Assembly: GCA_003260075.1 (NCBI GenBank)
Contig: QLIY01000063.1
Location: 159,194-223,193 of the forward strand
From: Phallusia mammillata
Lineage: Eukaryota; Chordata; Ascidiacea; Phlebobranchia; Ascidiidae
DNA: 64,000 nt
Reading direction: 5' to 3'
The position numbers and the translations under genes are program-made. The notes beneath the pieces were generated by a model. It saw nothing but the letters and a program-made list of their open reading frames with translations, was not told where the DNA came from and made no database searches. Positions 40,901 through 47,690 of the stretch are shown here, piece by piece (within the stretch, counting starts at the first letter, position 1; each line of letters starts with the position of its first letter).

Positions 40901-43077
40901 ACTTGTGTGAGCCAAAATTGTCCAAAGAGGTTTGTCAAAGATTAAAAAAAAAACATATATTCACCTGTCAAACCACAAGTTCTGCAGATGCAACATAAGA
41001 GGGCTCACAGTAAAAAGGCTTCGTTTGCAAAAATCTCTGGCTGTCAAAGCAGCACCCCTCCATGGCACAGGTGCACGGATGGTTTTCAGCATAAAAGGCT
41101 TTGGAATCGCTGACACTTTAACTCTTGCTTTTTCAGATTCATCACTTAAAATGTAGTCAACTAAAAAAGCAATAACTATGTGTAAAACATACATCACAAC
41201 TTGGATAAAATTAAAATAAAAGTGACATAAACATTTATCTACTGCACGTTCAATACATGAGCTGGTTTCAAAAAAAAAAAAAATGTCATTCTCTTTTGCC
41301 AAGCAAAGGCAAAAACAATATATAACAAGTCAAGAAATATAAATATCAAGTATCAACAAACGAACTATGAATGATATTTATACATTTTTGTTGTGTATTG
41401 TTTGTAGAGCAGAATATTATAAAACAAACAGTGGGGGCTTCGGCACACAACAGCACATCTCACATTACAATTGTAAAGAAATCATTCTTAAAGGGTATGT
41501 GCAGGAAAACAATGGTCTTTTGTCAAACAGAAGTGGTTTGAAACATATACATGCACTGCTGAGCTTACACATAAAGTACCACTAACAACATTTTCTCTAC
41601 CACTAACAACATTTTTAAACATTAAAAAGGAGTTAAAAAATGATTTAAAGATATCTTGTTGGTTTAATTTTGACTCAAAACTTGATTCTTTGATTGGGTA
41701 AAGTATTAAAAATATAGATAGTGTACTTTAAAACTTATTAAGTTTTCCCTTACTTATTGACTTTCTATAACTGAAATCGTAGTCAGTCAGCACTTCTTCT
41801 TTCAAGTCCCCAAGCAAACTGTGCAAGTCTGAATTTTCCTTCAATTTTTCTGGCAGGTGTTCTTCAACTCGACCCATTTGTCCAGGTGGTGGCCCAGCTA
41901 GTTGCCGAGAATCAATTCCTTTTGTGATGTAATAGTGGTATCTCTGGAAAGCATATTTTGTTCGATAAGTCATTTTTATTACCTGAGGGGATTTGCACAA
42001 AGTCAAAAGTGAAAAACAAGCACAAAAAAAGTAAAAAAAACTTTTAACTATCCATGTCACCTCCAAATCTTTTTCAGAGCATTCAGCTGCTGCACTTTTT
42101 TCATTATCACTTGATTTAATAATAGACATCTGTTCCATAGGGGACATTGGGCGGCTTGGAGGATGTTCTTCCTCAGTTACCCCATTCATTGGTTCTTCTT
42201 CAGTAATTTTTTGCCCTCTAGGGGATTTTTTGGGCGAATACAAAACCAGCGAGTCATTTCTGTCCAAAAAGTTACAAAATGTATTTTTCTTGCATTGTTA
42301 CAAAAAAACAGTGCATTTTACCTTGGATCTCGAGTGCCCTCACCCCGAAATTTCTTCTTTGGTGATGGTGGAGCTTTTCCAACTGCAAGTATTTAATTTG
42401 GTAATATAATGCTTTTACCACAAACTTTTGCACTCCTTGTGAACTTACATGTCATTTTTCTTGGTGATTTGGGTGGAGATGGCCCAACTGATTTTGATAT
42501 TCCAGCATTCATGGATGTCCGACGCAAAGACTTATATCTAAATTTCCAAAAATCACATTTAAATTGATGCAAAAATGTGGCTTTTAAATGGACAAATCAC
42601 ATATTGACAGTTAAAGCTGTTACTGACTTGGCAGGGATGTCTCGAATTTTAATGTCTGCTGCAGATGGTGTATAATTGTTTGCAATAGATTCACTAGGAG
42701 AACGATGGTGTCTTTGTTCTTTAAATGGTGATAACAAGGTCCAGGACATACCTTGCATAATTGGGGGATGAATGCTGTTTTTCAAAACAATCTAAGATAC
42801 AAAAAGACAAGGGTAAAAATAGATACTAAAATCATAAAAAACAACCTACAGAGATCAGTAACAAACAACATTTTTATTTAATTTGTGAGATACCTGGTAT
42901 AATTCAGAATCATGGCTTGTTTGTTCAGGTGGCAATTGAGGCAATCCTGACAGGCCATTAGATTTAGTGTTGCTCTGCATAGGGCTTTCCTGAAACTGTG
43001 GGATAGAAATGTTTTCAGCAATTTTTACATGTAAAAAATGTTATGTGTACAAAATACAATACCTTTGCCCTCTGCAT
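1526..43077 (-). CDS. DNAH3: Axonemal dynein heavy chain 3 (inner-arm), 3' end outside window
   Basis: Motor subunit of an inner-arm axonemal dynein: it hydrolyses ATP to slide doublet microtubules in cilia. More than 50 short exons on the minus strand read in order as tail, linker, AAA1-4, stalk, AAA5 and AAA6. DNAH3 is favoured over DNAH7/12 because the N-terminal block (exon 42628-42791, with [11 protein letters not shown] and SIANNYT) and the AAA1-AAA2 block ([24 protein letters not shown]) fit the DNAH3 sequence I recall. Start: ATG at 43077 opens a 5-codon exon (43063-43077) joined in phase 0 to 42894-42995. The last exon seen is 1526-1660, ending [10 protein letters not shown] before a GTACGA donor; the conserved C-terminal domain (about 350 residues) is not found in 1-1525 and should lie further left. 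Several exons are partly duplicated next to 10-C spacers, an assembly artefact. Exon ends below are by eye and may be off by a few bases. Confidence 0.95.
3702..3940 (-). mobile_element. Nonautonomous DNA element, truncated (same family as 21659-21972)
   Basis: Starts CAGAGTTGTAAACGG and is rich in CCCGAA/GGGCCC. Read on the minus strand it aligns with 21659-21972 over both the GC-rich end (CAAACTTTCGGGCC, AAACGGGCTT, AACGATTCGGGTTCG) and part of the AT-rich middle (CTAGCTACTT). The second terminal repeat is not recognised, so the element seems incomplete. It lies in a DNAH3 intron. Confidence 0.6.
8253..8430 (-). mobile_element. tRNA-derived SINE candidate with 20-bp target duplication
   Basis: On the minus strand a Pol III B-box-like motif (GGGCTTCGAATCCCG) lies at about 8326-8340 and the 3' end (left side) is T-rich on the plus strand, i.e. 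an A-rich tail. The insert is flanked by 20-bp direct repeats (TTATTAATTTTTGATATATT) at 8233-8252 and 8431-8450, the length expected from LINE-type retroposition. It lies in a DNAH3 intron between the stalk and AAA5 exons. Confidence 0.65.
8535..11168 (-). other. DNAH3: DNAH3 exons: stalk coiled coil and microtubule-binding domain
   Basis: Approximate exons: 11046-11168 (first stalk helix, [20 protein letters not shown]), 10444-10703 ([20 protein letters not shown]... ending [11 protein letters not shown]), 9897-10086 ([35 protein letters not shown]), 9306-9452 ([21 protein letters not shown], second helix), 8686-8823 (helix continued) and 8535-8600 ([17 protein letters not shown], return to the ring). 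The stalk carries the microtubule-binding tip. Artificial second copies lie beside 10-C spacers at 11239-11248 and about 8939-8949. The intron left of 8535 holds a SINE (8253-8430). Confidence 0.9.
11819..14861 (+). mobile_element. Decayed hAT transposon with BED zinc-finger and transposase remnants
   Basis: Ends are TAGGATTGGCCCGATA (11819) and the inverted TATCGGGCCAACCCTA (to 14861), typical of hAT elements. The flanking octamers TTTTTGAG and CTCTCGAG match at 5 of 8, a likely decayed target duplication. On the plus strand, 12818-12910 reads as a BED zinc finger ([16 protein letters not shown] then NLRKHLQ). Near 14175-14380 there is a hAT C-terminal relic ([14 protein letters not shown] ... 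[10 protein letters not shown]) broken by stops and frameshifts. Internal 10-C spacers with near-copies (12018-12420 versus 12511-12930; about 14193-14395 versus 14406-14604) probably join two alleles. Nothing here looks able to move. Confidence 0.8.
15382..15725. mobile_element. hAT-type MITE with perfect 8-bp target duplication at a splice donor
   Basis: Flanked by CTAATCAC at 15374-15381 and 15726-15733. Ends are TAGGGATTAGCCGAAA and the inverted TTTTGGCCCACTCCTG. The inside is rich in GAGC/GCTCG motifs and carries no coding potential. Family members are at 51469-51822 and, as an end fragment only, about 27987-28028. The right-hand target copy is the 5' splice site of DNAH3 exon 15734-15940. 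Confidence 0.85.
16975..20940 (-). other. DNAH3: DNAH3 exons: AAA3 module
   Basis: Approximate exons: 20722-20929 ([19 protein letters not shown]), 20228-20343, 20044-20150, 19603-19824, 19280-19390, 18967-19137, 18449-18645, 17510-17640 and 16975-17110. Walker A GPTGTGKS is split by the intron 19825-20043 (GPTG | TGKS). Walker B is VFVDDLNMP, followed by [13 protein letters not shown]3 is the regulatory ATP site that gates the motor. Spacers at 20474, 20839, 17721, 17849, 17987 and 18336 come with partial copies: 17731-17848 repeats part of exon 18449-18645, and 20849-20929 overlaps 20770-20838. These copies are probably alleles or contig ends, not extra exons. Confidence 0.9.
21659..21972. 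mobile_element. Nonautonomous DNA transposon (MITE) with CAGAGTTGTAA ends
   Basis: Terminal inverted repeats CAGAGTTGTAAGTCGGGCC and GGCCCGTTTACAACTCTG bound a 314-bp element. Flanking octamers GTATACTG and CGGTACTG agree at 5 of 8. It lies in the intron between the AAA2 and AAA3 exons of DNAH3. The partner copy is at 3702-3940. Confidence 0.7.
21990..24165 (-). other. DNAH3: DNAH3 exons: AAA2 module
   Basis: Approximate exons: 24020-24165 ([16 protein letters not shown]), 23467-23602 ([16 protein letters not shown]), 23307-23392 (P-loop GEPLGGKT), 22746-22951 ([13 protein letters not shown]), 22500-22618 ([16 protein letters not shown]), 22245-22380 ([20 protein letters not shown]) and 22081-22200. 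AAA2 in axonemal dyneins binds nucleotide but is thought not to hydrolyse it. The P-loop here is intact. The intron 23603-24019 contains a minus-strand SINE (23740-23925). Confidence 0.9.
23740..23925 (-). mobile_element. tRNA-derived SINE (same family as 26310-26505)
   Basis: On the minus strand it has the B box GGGTTCGAATCCC, followed by CGCAGGCTAGATT and a body ending near CTTGATTCAGAATTACGCC. It aligns with the plus-strand copy at 26310-26505 along its length. It lies in a DNAH3 intron. Confidence 0.75.
24357..26182 (-). other. DNAH3: DNAH3 exons: linker end and AAA1 (main ATPase site)
   Basis: Exons: about 25979-26182, 25414-25636, about 24928-25106 and about 24357-24528. AAA1 is the principal ATP-hydrolysis site of dynein. 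Exon 25979-26182 has YEYLGN and [10 protein letters not shown] at the linker/AAA1 border. Exon 25414-25636 has Walker A GPAGTGKT and Walker B CFDEFNRI. The next exons have [12 protein letters not shown] (sensor I region) and [19 protein letters not shown], with arginines expected around AAA1-AAA2. All catalytic motifs are intact, so the gene should encode an active motor. The acceptor at 25637 and donor at 25413 keep frame with their neighbours. Confidence 0.95.
26310..26505 (+). mobile_element. tRNA-derived SINE
   Basis: The 5' part is tRNA-like: an AGCCTGT/GTAGGCT acceptor-like pairing, an A-box-like TTAGTTCATAGAGCG and a T-arm GTGGG-TACGAGT-CCCAC. The anticodon stem does not fold, so it is not a functional tRNA. 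The body after CGTAGGCTAGATTT matches the minus-strand copy at 23740-23925. It lies in the intron between DNAH3 exons 26878-26995 and 25979-26182. Confidence 0.75.
29673..30458 (-). other. DNAH3: DNAH3 alternative exon pair B (B1 30342-30458; B2 29673-29789)
   Basis: Two exons, each exactly 117 nt (39 codons) and in phase 0 at both ends, encode versions of the next linker segment: B1 has [18 protein letters not shown] and [11 protein letters not shown]2 has [18 protein letters not shown] and [10 protein letters not shown]. They agree at 23 of 39 residues, and both keep the LLDDHIVK...QTM.GSP.I core of this dynein group. B2 is nearer the usual family sequence. Donors are GTGAGG (B1) and GTTTGT (B2). 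Using both would keep the frame, so exclusion, if it occurs, must be enforced by splicing regulation or protein function rather than phase. Confidence 0.82.
31066..31859 (-). other. DNAH3: DNAH3 alternative exon pair A (A1 31745-31859; A2 31066-31180)
   Basis: Two exons encode alternative versions of the same linker helix. A1 reads [12 protein letters not shown]...LLEYRDT and A2 reads [12 protein letters not shown]...MVPYRDT. Each is exactly 115 nt, with acceptor CAG and donor GTAACC (A1) or GTAAGA (A2). They match at 19 of 38 residues and have diverged too far at DNA level to be an assembly copy. The upstream exon ends in phase 2 (donor GTAGGT at 32235) and the next exon starts in phase 0. 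Each A exon converts phase 2 to 0, so including both, or neither, shifts the frame; joining A1 to A2 gives TGA at the fifteenth codon of A2. Phase therefore forces the use of exactly one. Confidence 0.85.
32055..32200. repeat. Two-copy tandem repeat, about 73-bp unit
   Basis: The block starting ATTTATTTTTCCAAAC and ending near AAAACACAAAAT occurs twice in a row (about 32055-32127 and 32128-32200) with few differences and no spacer between. It lies in the DNAH3 intron next to exon 32236-32328. Confidence 0.7.
33306..37995 (-). other. DNAH3: DNAH3 exons: central tail
   Basis: Approximate exons: 37706-37848 (with an artificial second copy at 37882-37995), 36293-36427, 35820-35943, 35477-35639, 34880-35062, 34425-34549, 34050-34203 and 33306-33453. 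They read as dynein tail, e.g. [14 protein letters not shown] at 35943, [15 protein letters not shown] in 35477-35639, and a helical, Glu/Lys-rich stretch in 34050-34549. The intron 36430-37700 (about 1.3 kb) shows no recognisable feature apart from a possible transposon end (GGTGGTTCCTAACAGG) near 36690. The 10-C run at 37872-37881 splits two near-identical copies of the 37706-37848 exon; only one is likely real. Confidence 0.85.
38492..43077 (-). other. DNAH3: DNAH3 exons: N-terminus and first part of tail
   Basis: Approximate exons: 43063-43077, 42894-42995, 42628-42791, 42445-42540, 42322-42381, 42061-42257, 41752-41982, 40966-41160, 40685-40768, 40110-40255 and 38492-38594. The first six encode a low-complexity, Pro/Ser/Lys-rich N-terminus with repeated SPPKSP/SPKKSP-like motifs. 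Exon 41752-41982 carries [11 protein letters not shown], the start of conserved tail sequence in this dynein group. Exon 40966-41160 carries IRAPVPW and MLHLQNLWF, also conserved in DNAH3. This part of the tail binds other dynein subunits and the doublet microtubule in the family. The large intron 38595-40109 holds nothing I can support as coding, but does hold misplaced allelic copies. Confidence 0.85.
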
Positions 43078-44198
43078 TTTTTATTGTAGTTTTTTCGTGT
43101 GCTTTGTTTACATTGGTGCCAAATTACACATAGATTGATATCATGCAATCATGCAAAACTATTCAGAAGCAATGTTTCTTAAATATCTTTAAAAAATACA
43201 ATCACAAACCATTCCTTATTAATCCAATTTTACTACATGGACAAATGTGAAAGATAATGAATGATCAAAAATTGTAAATAACTATAGTTTCATTAACATA
43301 ACTAAACTGCATTTCACCTACCAATGCTGAAATCGTTTTTTTTGCAAGTACAACTGTTAAAGTTTATCTGTAACCTATTGGTAATGAGTTCACTTTTTTT
43401 ACAAAAACAGGATAGTTGTTAACATCTTCGCGCATTCACTTGTTATTCAACAAAATAGATTTACAGCAACAAGTATTAAATACTATTACAAACAACACCA
43501 TCGGCTTACAATGTTATCACAAATTACATCAAAGCCGGATTTTTTTCTGCAGTAGCCAATGAAGCGTTGCTATGGAACACTGCCTCCAGTGTCAAACCTT
43601 TAATTACAATTTTTCAGTGAAACTTGTTTTTAAAGTTTAAACTACTACATTCCAAACTGGGGGATTTAAAATTAAAATGCAATGAAGTTTAAAAGGTTTT
43701 GACATTGTTTTTTTTTGTGAAAAATGCAAACAAAAACCCGACAAACAAATCATATGACGTGTCATTTTCCGTGTTTTGGTACACGAAGAGTTACAGAAAA
43801 AATAAACTTTGTGTTTGTTGCGCACTACATGCAAACAATAGTTTGGGTGCCAATATTTAAACTTTTGCGCAACTTAAGTTTATTGAGTGACTGTGCAGTT
43901 TTATCAACAGCTGGTGTAGTTCTCAAGGATTTTTTTGAGTCATTTGTTGACTTCGTAACTATTTGGCCTGTTAAGTATGCTGATGTCCGTGGGTTGCCGA
44001 CATTTTGCAAGCAATCGGGAAGACCTGTCTGAGTAACTTTTTATTTTTTGTTATTTGCAGCTTTTAAAAATATCAAAAAAAGTTATGACGTCTTAGCCAT
44101 TTTAACCTACTTGAATAAACTTGGGTGACGTTACTTATAGTTTTCGTGATTGAAAATGATTTAAACCACGTATTCTTTGCCTTGGTTGTAGCTATTCG
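43078..44198. other. Divergent intergenic region between DNAH3 and the esterase gene
   Basis: AT-rich, about 1.1 kb, between the DNAH3 start (minus) and the PHB depolymerase-like start (plus). No convincing coding sequence, repeat or known promoter motif was seen by eye. It must hold both promoters. Just before the esterase ATG a pyrimidine-rich stretch ends in GTTGTAG (to about 44191), which could serve as a splice or spliced-leader acceptor; that is inference. Confidence 0.5.
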
Positions 44199-46366
44199 AT
44201 GAGTAGATTTATTCCTAAGTCAACGATGCAGATTTTGTTCTTGTCTGTTTTGACCATTTTGCTGGCAACCGGCGAATCGGCTGCAGCACCTTTAGGTAGG
44301 TATGGTCCATGTTTTCACTGTTCATAACTTTAATATTTACCACTTTTTATGTGATTCTGTTGCTTTAGAAAGTTACAATGTGGACGCCACGCAGATTTCC
44401 ACGAGCGGTCTGTCTGCCGGAGCTTTCATGGCGGTTCAAATGCATATTTCCCATTCCATGATTTTCTCTGGAGTCGGGGTACTTGCAGGAGGTGAGTGTG
44501 TCAGCAAATTAACCCCAAATGTCTAGCACAACATTTCAATCAGCTTACTCCCTGCAAACATGATTGTGTGTACACTAAGAAAACAAGATGGGCGAAAAAC
44601 GTTTATAAGTTCAATATATAAGACGACATAAACGGAAAAATACAAACTTTCTGTCACTTCTTGTCAACTTTTTGCAGGTCCGTTCTGGTGTGCCAAAAAC
44701 AATCTTATGACGGCCACAGGCGCGTGCATGACGTCACCCAATTTGATTGACGTCGCTTATTTGCAGCAGATCACTCGCAACACTGTACTGACCGGTTACG
44801 CTGACCAGTTGTCTTTCTTGACAGACGATAAAGTGTATTTGTACAGCGGCACTGATGACTCTGTAGTGGATCCAGGTACACCCTTATACATAAGAGTGCA
44901 ATGAACACAGGGTTGCATCGCGCCGTTTTTTTTTTTTGGTCGAGTTCGGGATGAAGTTTAAAAAAACGGGCTTGATTCGTGCCTAAACTCAAACTTATTT
45001 TTATGGTTTAATTCGGGTTTTATTCCAACCAAATTTCGAGTTCATGTTCGGGCCCGAATTTCTAGCCCGTTTAAAACGATGATTGAACCCTTGTTTACAT
45101 GTTTATTGCCTTAAGTCCTTTTCGCATTACACTTCAATCTGATTTTGACCATCGAAAGATTTTTTTTACACTTAGGAGTGGTCAATAAAGCTGAACAGTA
45201 CTACTCAGAATTTGTGTCTGTGGGAAACATCAAGACGGTGTTTGACATTCCAGGCGAACACGGATTTGTAAGTATATCAAACATTTACGACAAGTTGTCT
45301 TTTTGTAAAAAATATCTCACATTTTTTCAGCCTACAGTGAGTTATGGAGGCCAGTGCGACAGGCTGAACACTGATTACATTAACTATTGTAATTATGACG
45401 CTGCGTACGATATGCTTGAATTCATCCATGGTGGCTTGCAGGTAAGTTATATTTTAATCTCAAACCCTATCTTGTAACGGAACCTAAAATTTACTTGTTA
45501 AGCTTATTTTTTCTACAGCAAGCAACTTATCCAACAGGCGAGCTGGCTGGGACAATACTCACATTTGACCAGACAGAATTCTTTGGCAATAATGGGTTTT
45601 CAGACATTGGTCTTGCTGATGATGGCTACATTTTTGTTCCTGACGGATGTGCTGACAGGAACACAGGTAGCACACTATACAAGCAGTAAACGAATTGTGG
45701 TAAGCACTATAAGTGAAAACAATTTATAGGAAGAGCATTTAGAGAGAACAAACTAGGTTTAATGTGAAAAAAAAACATTTTTTGAACAAGAGCAACTGTT
45801 CGCAAAAGCAAATCGCAACATAAAATATCATTCAAACAATGCTAAAGGGACATATAAACGTTACCAAAACCCACTACAATCATTGTGTACAATAAAGTAA
45901 TTTCTTCCATATAATTTTACGCCTGTTCCAGCTTGCAAGCTACATGTTGCATTTCATGGCTGCAAGCAAGGGGAGGAATACTTAGGACAGACTTACGTAA
46001 CGGAAACTGGATACAATGAAGTAGCTGCACTAAACAACATCATTGTGGTTTATCCCCAAGTAAAGAAAAACTTAATGACAAACCCTAATGGGTGCTTTGA
46101 CTGGTAAGTTTTGCCTTGATGTTTTAACTAAGCTATAGTTTACACACGAGTTCGAAACGGAATTGGATATTTTTCAGGTGGGGCTATACTGGAAGCGCTT
46201 ACGGTAAGCTACCAAAAGAAACAAAAAAAAAATGTTGTAAAATGTGTGAATCGTTAAAGAGTGTTAACAAAATACACTATATTGATTTCTTTCTCTAACA
46301 GCATCCAACATTGGCAAACAAGTGGTTGCTGTGCGAAAGATGGTGGAAAAAATAGCGAACCTATAG
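44199..46366 (+). CDS. Secreted PHB depolymerase-family esterase (alpha/beta hydrolase)
   Basis: Predicted 343-residue secreted esterase in nine exons: about 44199-44295, 44370-44491, 44679-44875, 45176-45269, 45332-45441, 45520-45666, 45932-46104, 46178-46203 and 46302-46366. All joins keep frame and most introns are phase 1. A signal peptide (QILFLSVLTILLATGESAAA) follows a start at 44199 or, more classically, Met10 at 44226. The lipase box is GLSAG with Ser48; candidate Asp is within GTDDSVVDP (133-138); His168 is in IPGEHGF; FHGCKQ at 264-269 matches the oxyanion-hole Cys region. Ser-Asp-His followed by the Cys motif is the order I recall for the circularly permuted PHB depolymerases of Penicillium funiculosum and Rhodospirillum rubrum. 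Ser, Asp and His candidates are all present. Substrate is inferred from family only. Confidence 0.85.
44895..45091. mobile_element. Possible small DNA element in an esterase intron
   Basis: A block with GGGCTTG, CGGGCCCGAA and AGCCCGTTT motifs resembles the GC-rich ends of the 21659-21972 family and lies between CAGGGTTGCATCG and a loosely inverted CGATGATTGAACCCTTG. No target duplication is seen. It sits in the intron between 44875 and 45176. Confidence 0.4.
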
Positions 46367-46408
46367 TTTGCGTACCCATCTCCACGTCGAAACAGACGTA
46401 TTCGACGA

Positions 46409-46414
46409 AATAAA
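46409..46414 (+). terminator. Poly(A) signal AATAAA for the esterase gene
   Basis: A canonical AATAAA lies 43 bp after the stop codon of the esterase gene on the same strand. Confidence 0.6.
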
Positions 46415-46576
46415 TATACAAAAAAGCTGTGTGTCGTATCAATGTTATTTGCTATCACGAAGACAATGTTTAGGCAGCCATAGAAAACCTTTTCACCGGT
46501 ATTTTATATCAGGACGTAGCCTACTTTGCAACCTGTGGCACCGCGGGCTAAATGACCGACCGAAATAGGATAAGGG

Positions 46577-46842
46577 CAGTGATGGGGAACAAGTCGAGGG
46601 TGTCCTAGTAACTAACAACTCGTGCTACGTAAAGAGGTGGGGGTTCAAAAGAAAACATACAACTAACAGATATGACAATATACAAACATAAAAATTAAGT
46701 TCAGAGCAAAGAGTACCGANGCTAATGACTCGACTCGACTTGAGACTCGAACCCCTTGTGACTTGACTTGACTTGGGACTCGGACCCCTACTGACTTGAC
46801 TTGACTTGAGACTCGACTGATAGGACTCGTTACCCAACCCTG
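46577..46842. mobile_element. hAT-type MITE with perfect 8-bp target duplication, containing a foreign block
   Basis: Flanked by GATAAGGG at 46569-46576 and 46843-46850. The ends are CAGTGATGGGGAAC and the inverted GTTACCCAACCCTG. The right half is ACTTGACTTGACTT/GACTCG-rich. The left half, 46586-46719, is base-for-base identical to 39947-40080 in a DNAH3 intron and stops at the ambiguous base 46720, so the natural element probably differs there. Confidence 0.75.
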
Positions 46843-47167
46843 GATAAGGGGCTCGCTAAACTATTTCTATACAATGCTAGTAAGCAACTCTATTTCAGTC
46901 TTTGTTTCTGAGCAGTTAAATGCATCCGGTGCTGTATTTCTGCGACCTAGCAATACGACAAGAATCACTTGTGCATTTTACTGGTAGCTGCTCACAATAG
47001 AATCATATTTGGCATACCTAATTATATCGCAAACTTTTGTTATGTAGTTGCGGGTCGAGGTGCAATTTTGTTAATTGTATTTAGCTTATCAGTATTGTAT
47101 GTTGCACACCTCTGCTCAAAGAGTATAGAAAAGTTTTTACCACGGTTTGTCGTGCTTTGATTAACAC

Positions 47168-47282
47168 GGTAGAGCTACTAACACAGGAACTTGGCTGGCG
47201 CCTGGTTGAAAATTGTTCGATAGGTGGAGCAACGGAGCATAGGCGTTTATGGTGCTGACTCGGCAATTTGGGTTTATGGTAA

Positions 47283-47359
<77 letters not shown>

Positions 47360-47395
47360 AGGCGCCAGCCAAATTCCAGTGTTAGTAGTTCTACC
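47168..47395. mobile_element. Inverted-repeat DNA element (MULE-like) with 9-bp target duplication and a 73-G tract
   Basis: Flanked by a perfect 9-bp repeat GATTAACAC (47159-47167 and 47396-47404). Terminal inverted repeats of about 38 bp begin GGTAGAGCTACTAACAC and contain TTGGCTGGCGCCTGG; the arms differ at a few bases. Inside, an uninterrupted run of 73 G spans 47285-47357. A 9-bp duplication with long inverted repeats is typical of Mutator-like elements. No coding capacity. Confidence 0.75.
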
Positions 47396-47690
47396 GATTA
47401 ACACAGCCAATAGAGCAATAGAGATACAAAAATACATCAATGGTCCCTGTCGGTACTTTCCCATGAGGCCAGTAACTTTGTTCAGTTTGGTCTCGGCCTC
47501 GAACTAAAAACTAGTTTGCCGGGCTCAAGTTAAACTGGTTTAAGACGGGAAAGCGGGTGTTAGCAACAATAAAGATACCACCTGGACTCACCATCGTCGT
47601 GTGGAAAAAGATGTAATGAAATCTGTCTAACTTACGTTAAAGTAACCGAAACGGACTGCTAATTGTTCCAACTCTAAATTAGATGACAAA

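Larger units (their letters stand above)
46367..47690. other. Intergenic region between the esterase gene and UBOX5
   Basis: No gene is supported. It contains the poly(A) signal at 46409, the element 46577-46842 (with the suspect block 46586-46719 and an n at 46720) and the element 47168-47395 with the long G run. The UBOX5 promoter should lie in its right part. Confidence 0.6.

Noticed and set aside
47081..47464. Proline-rich protein on the minus strand
   Set aside because: The polyproline is only the translation of the 73-G run inside a transposon.
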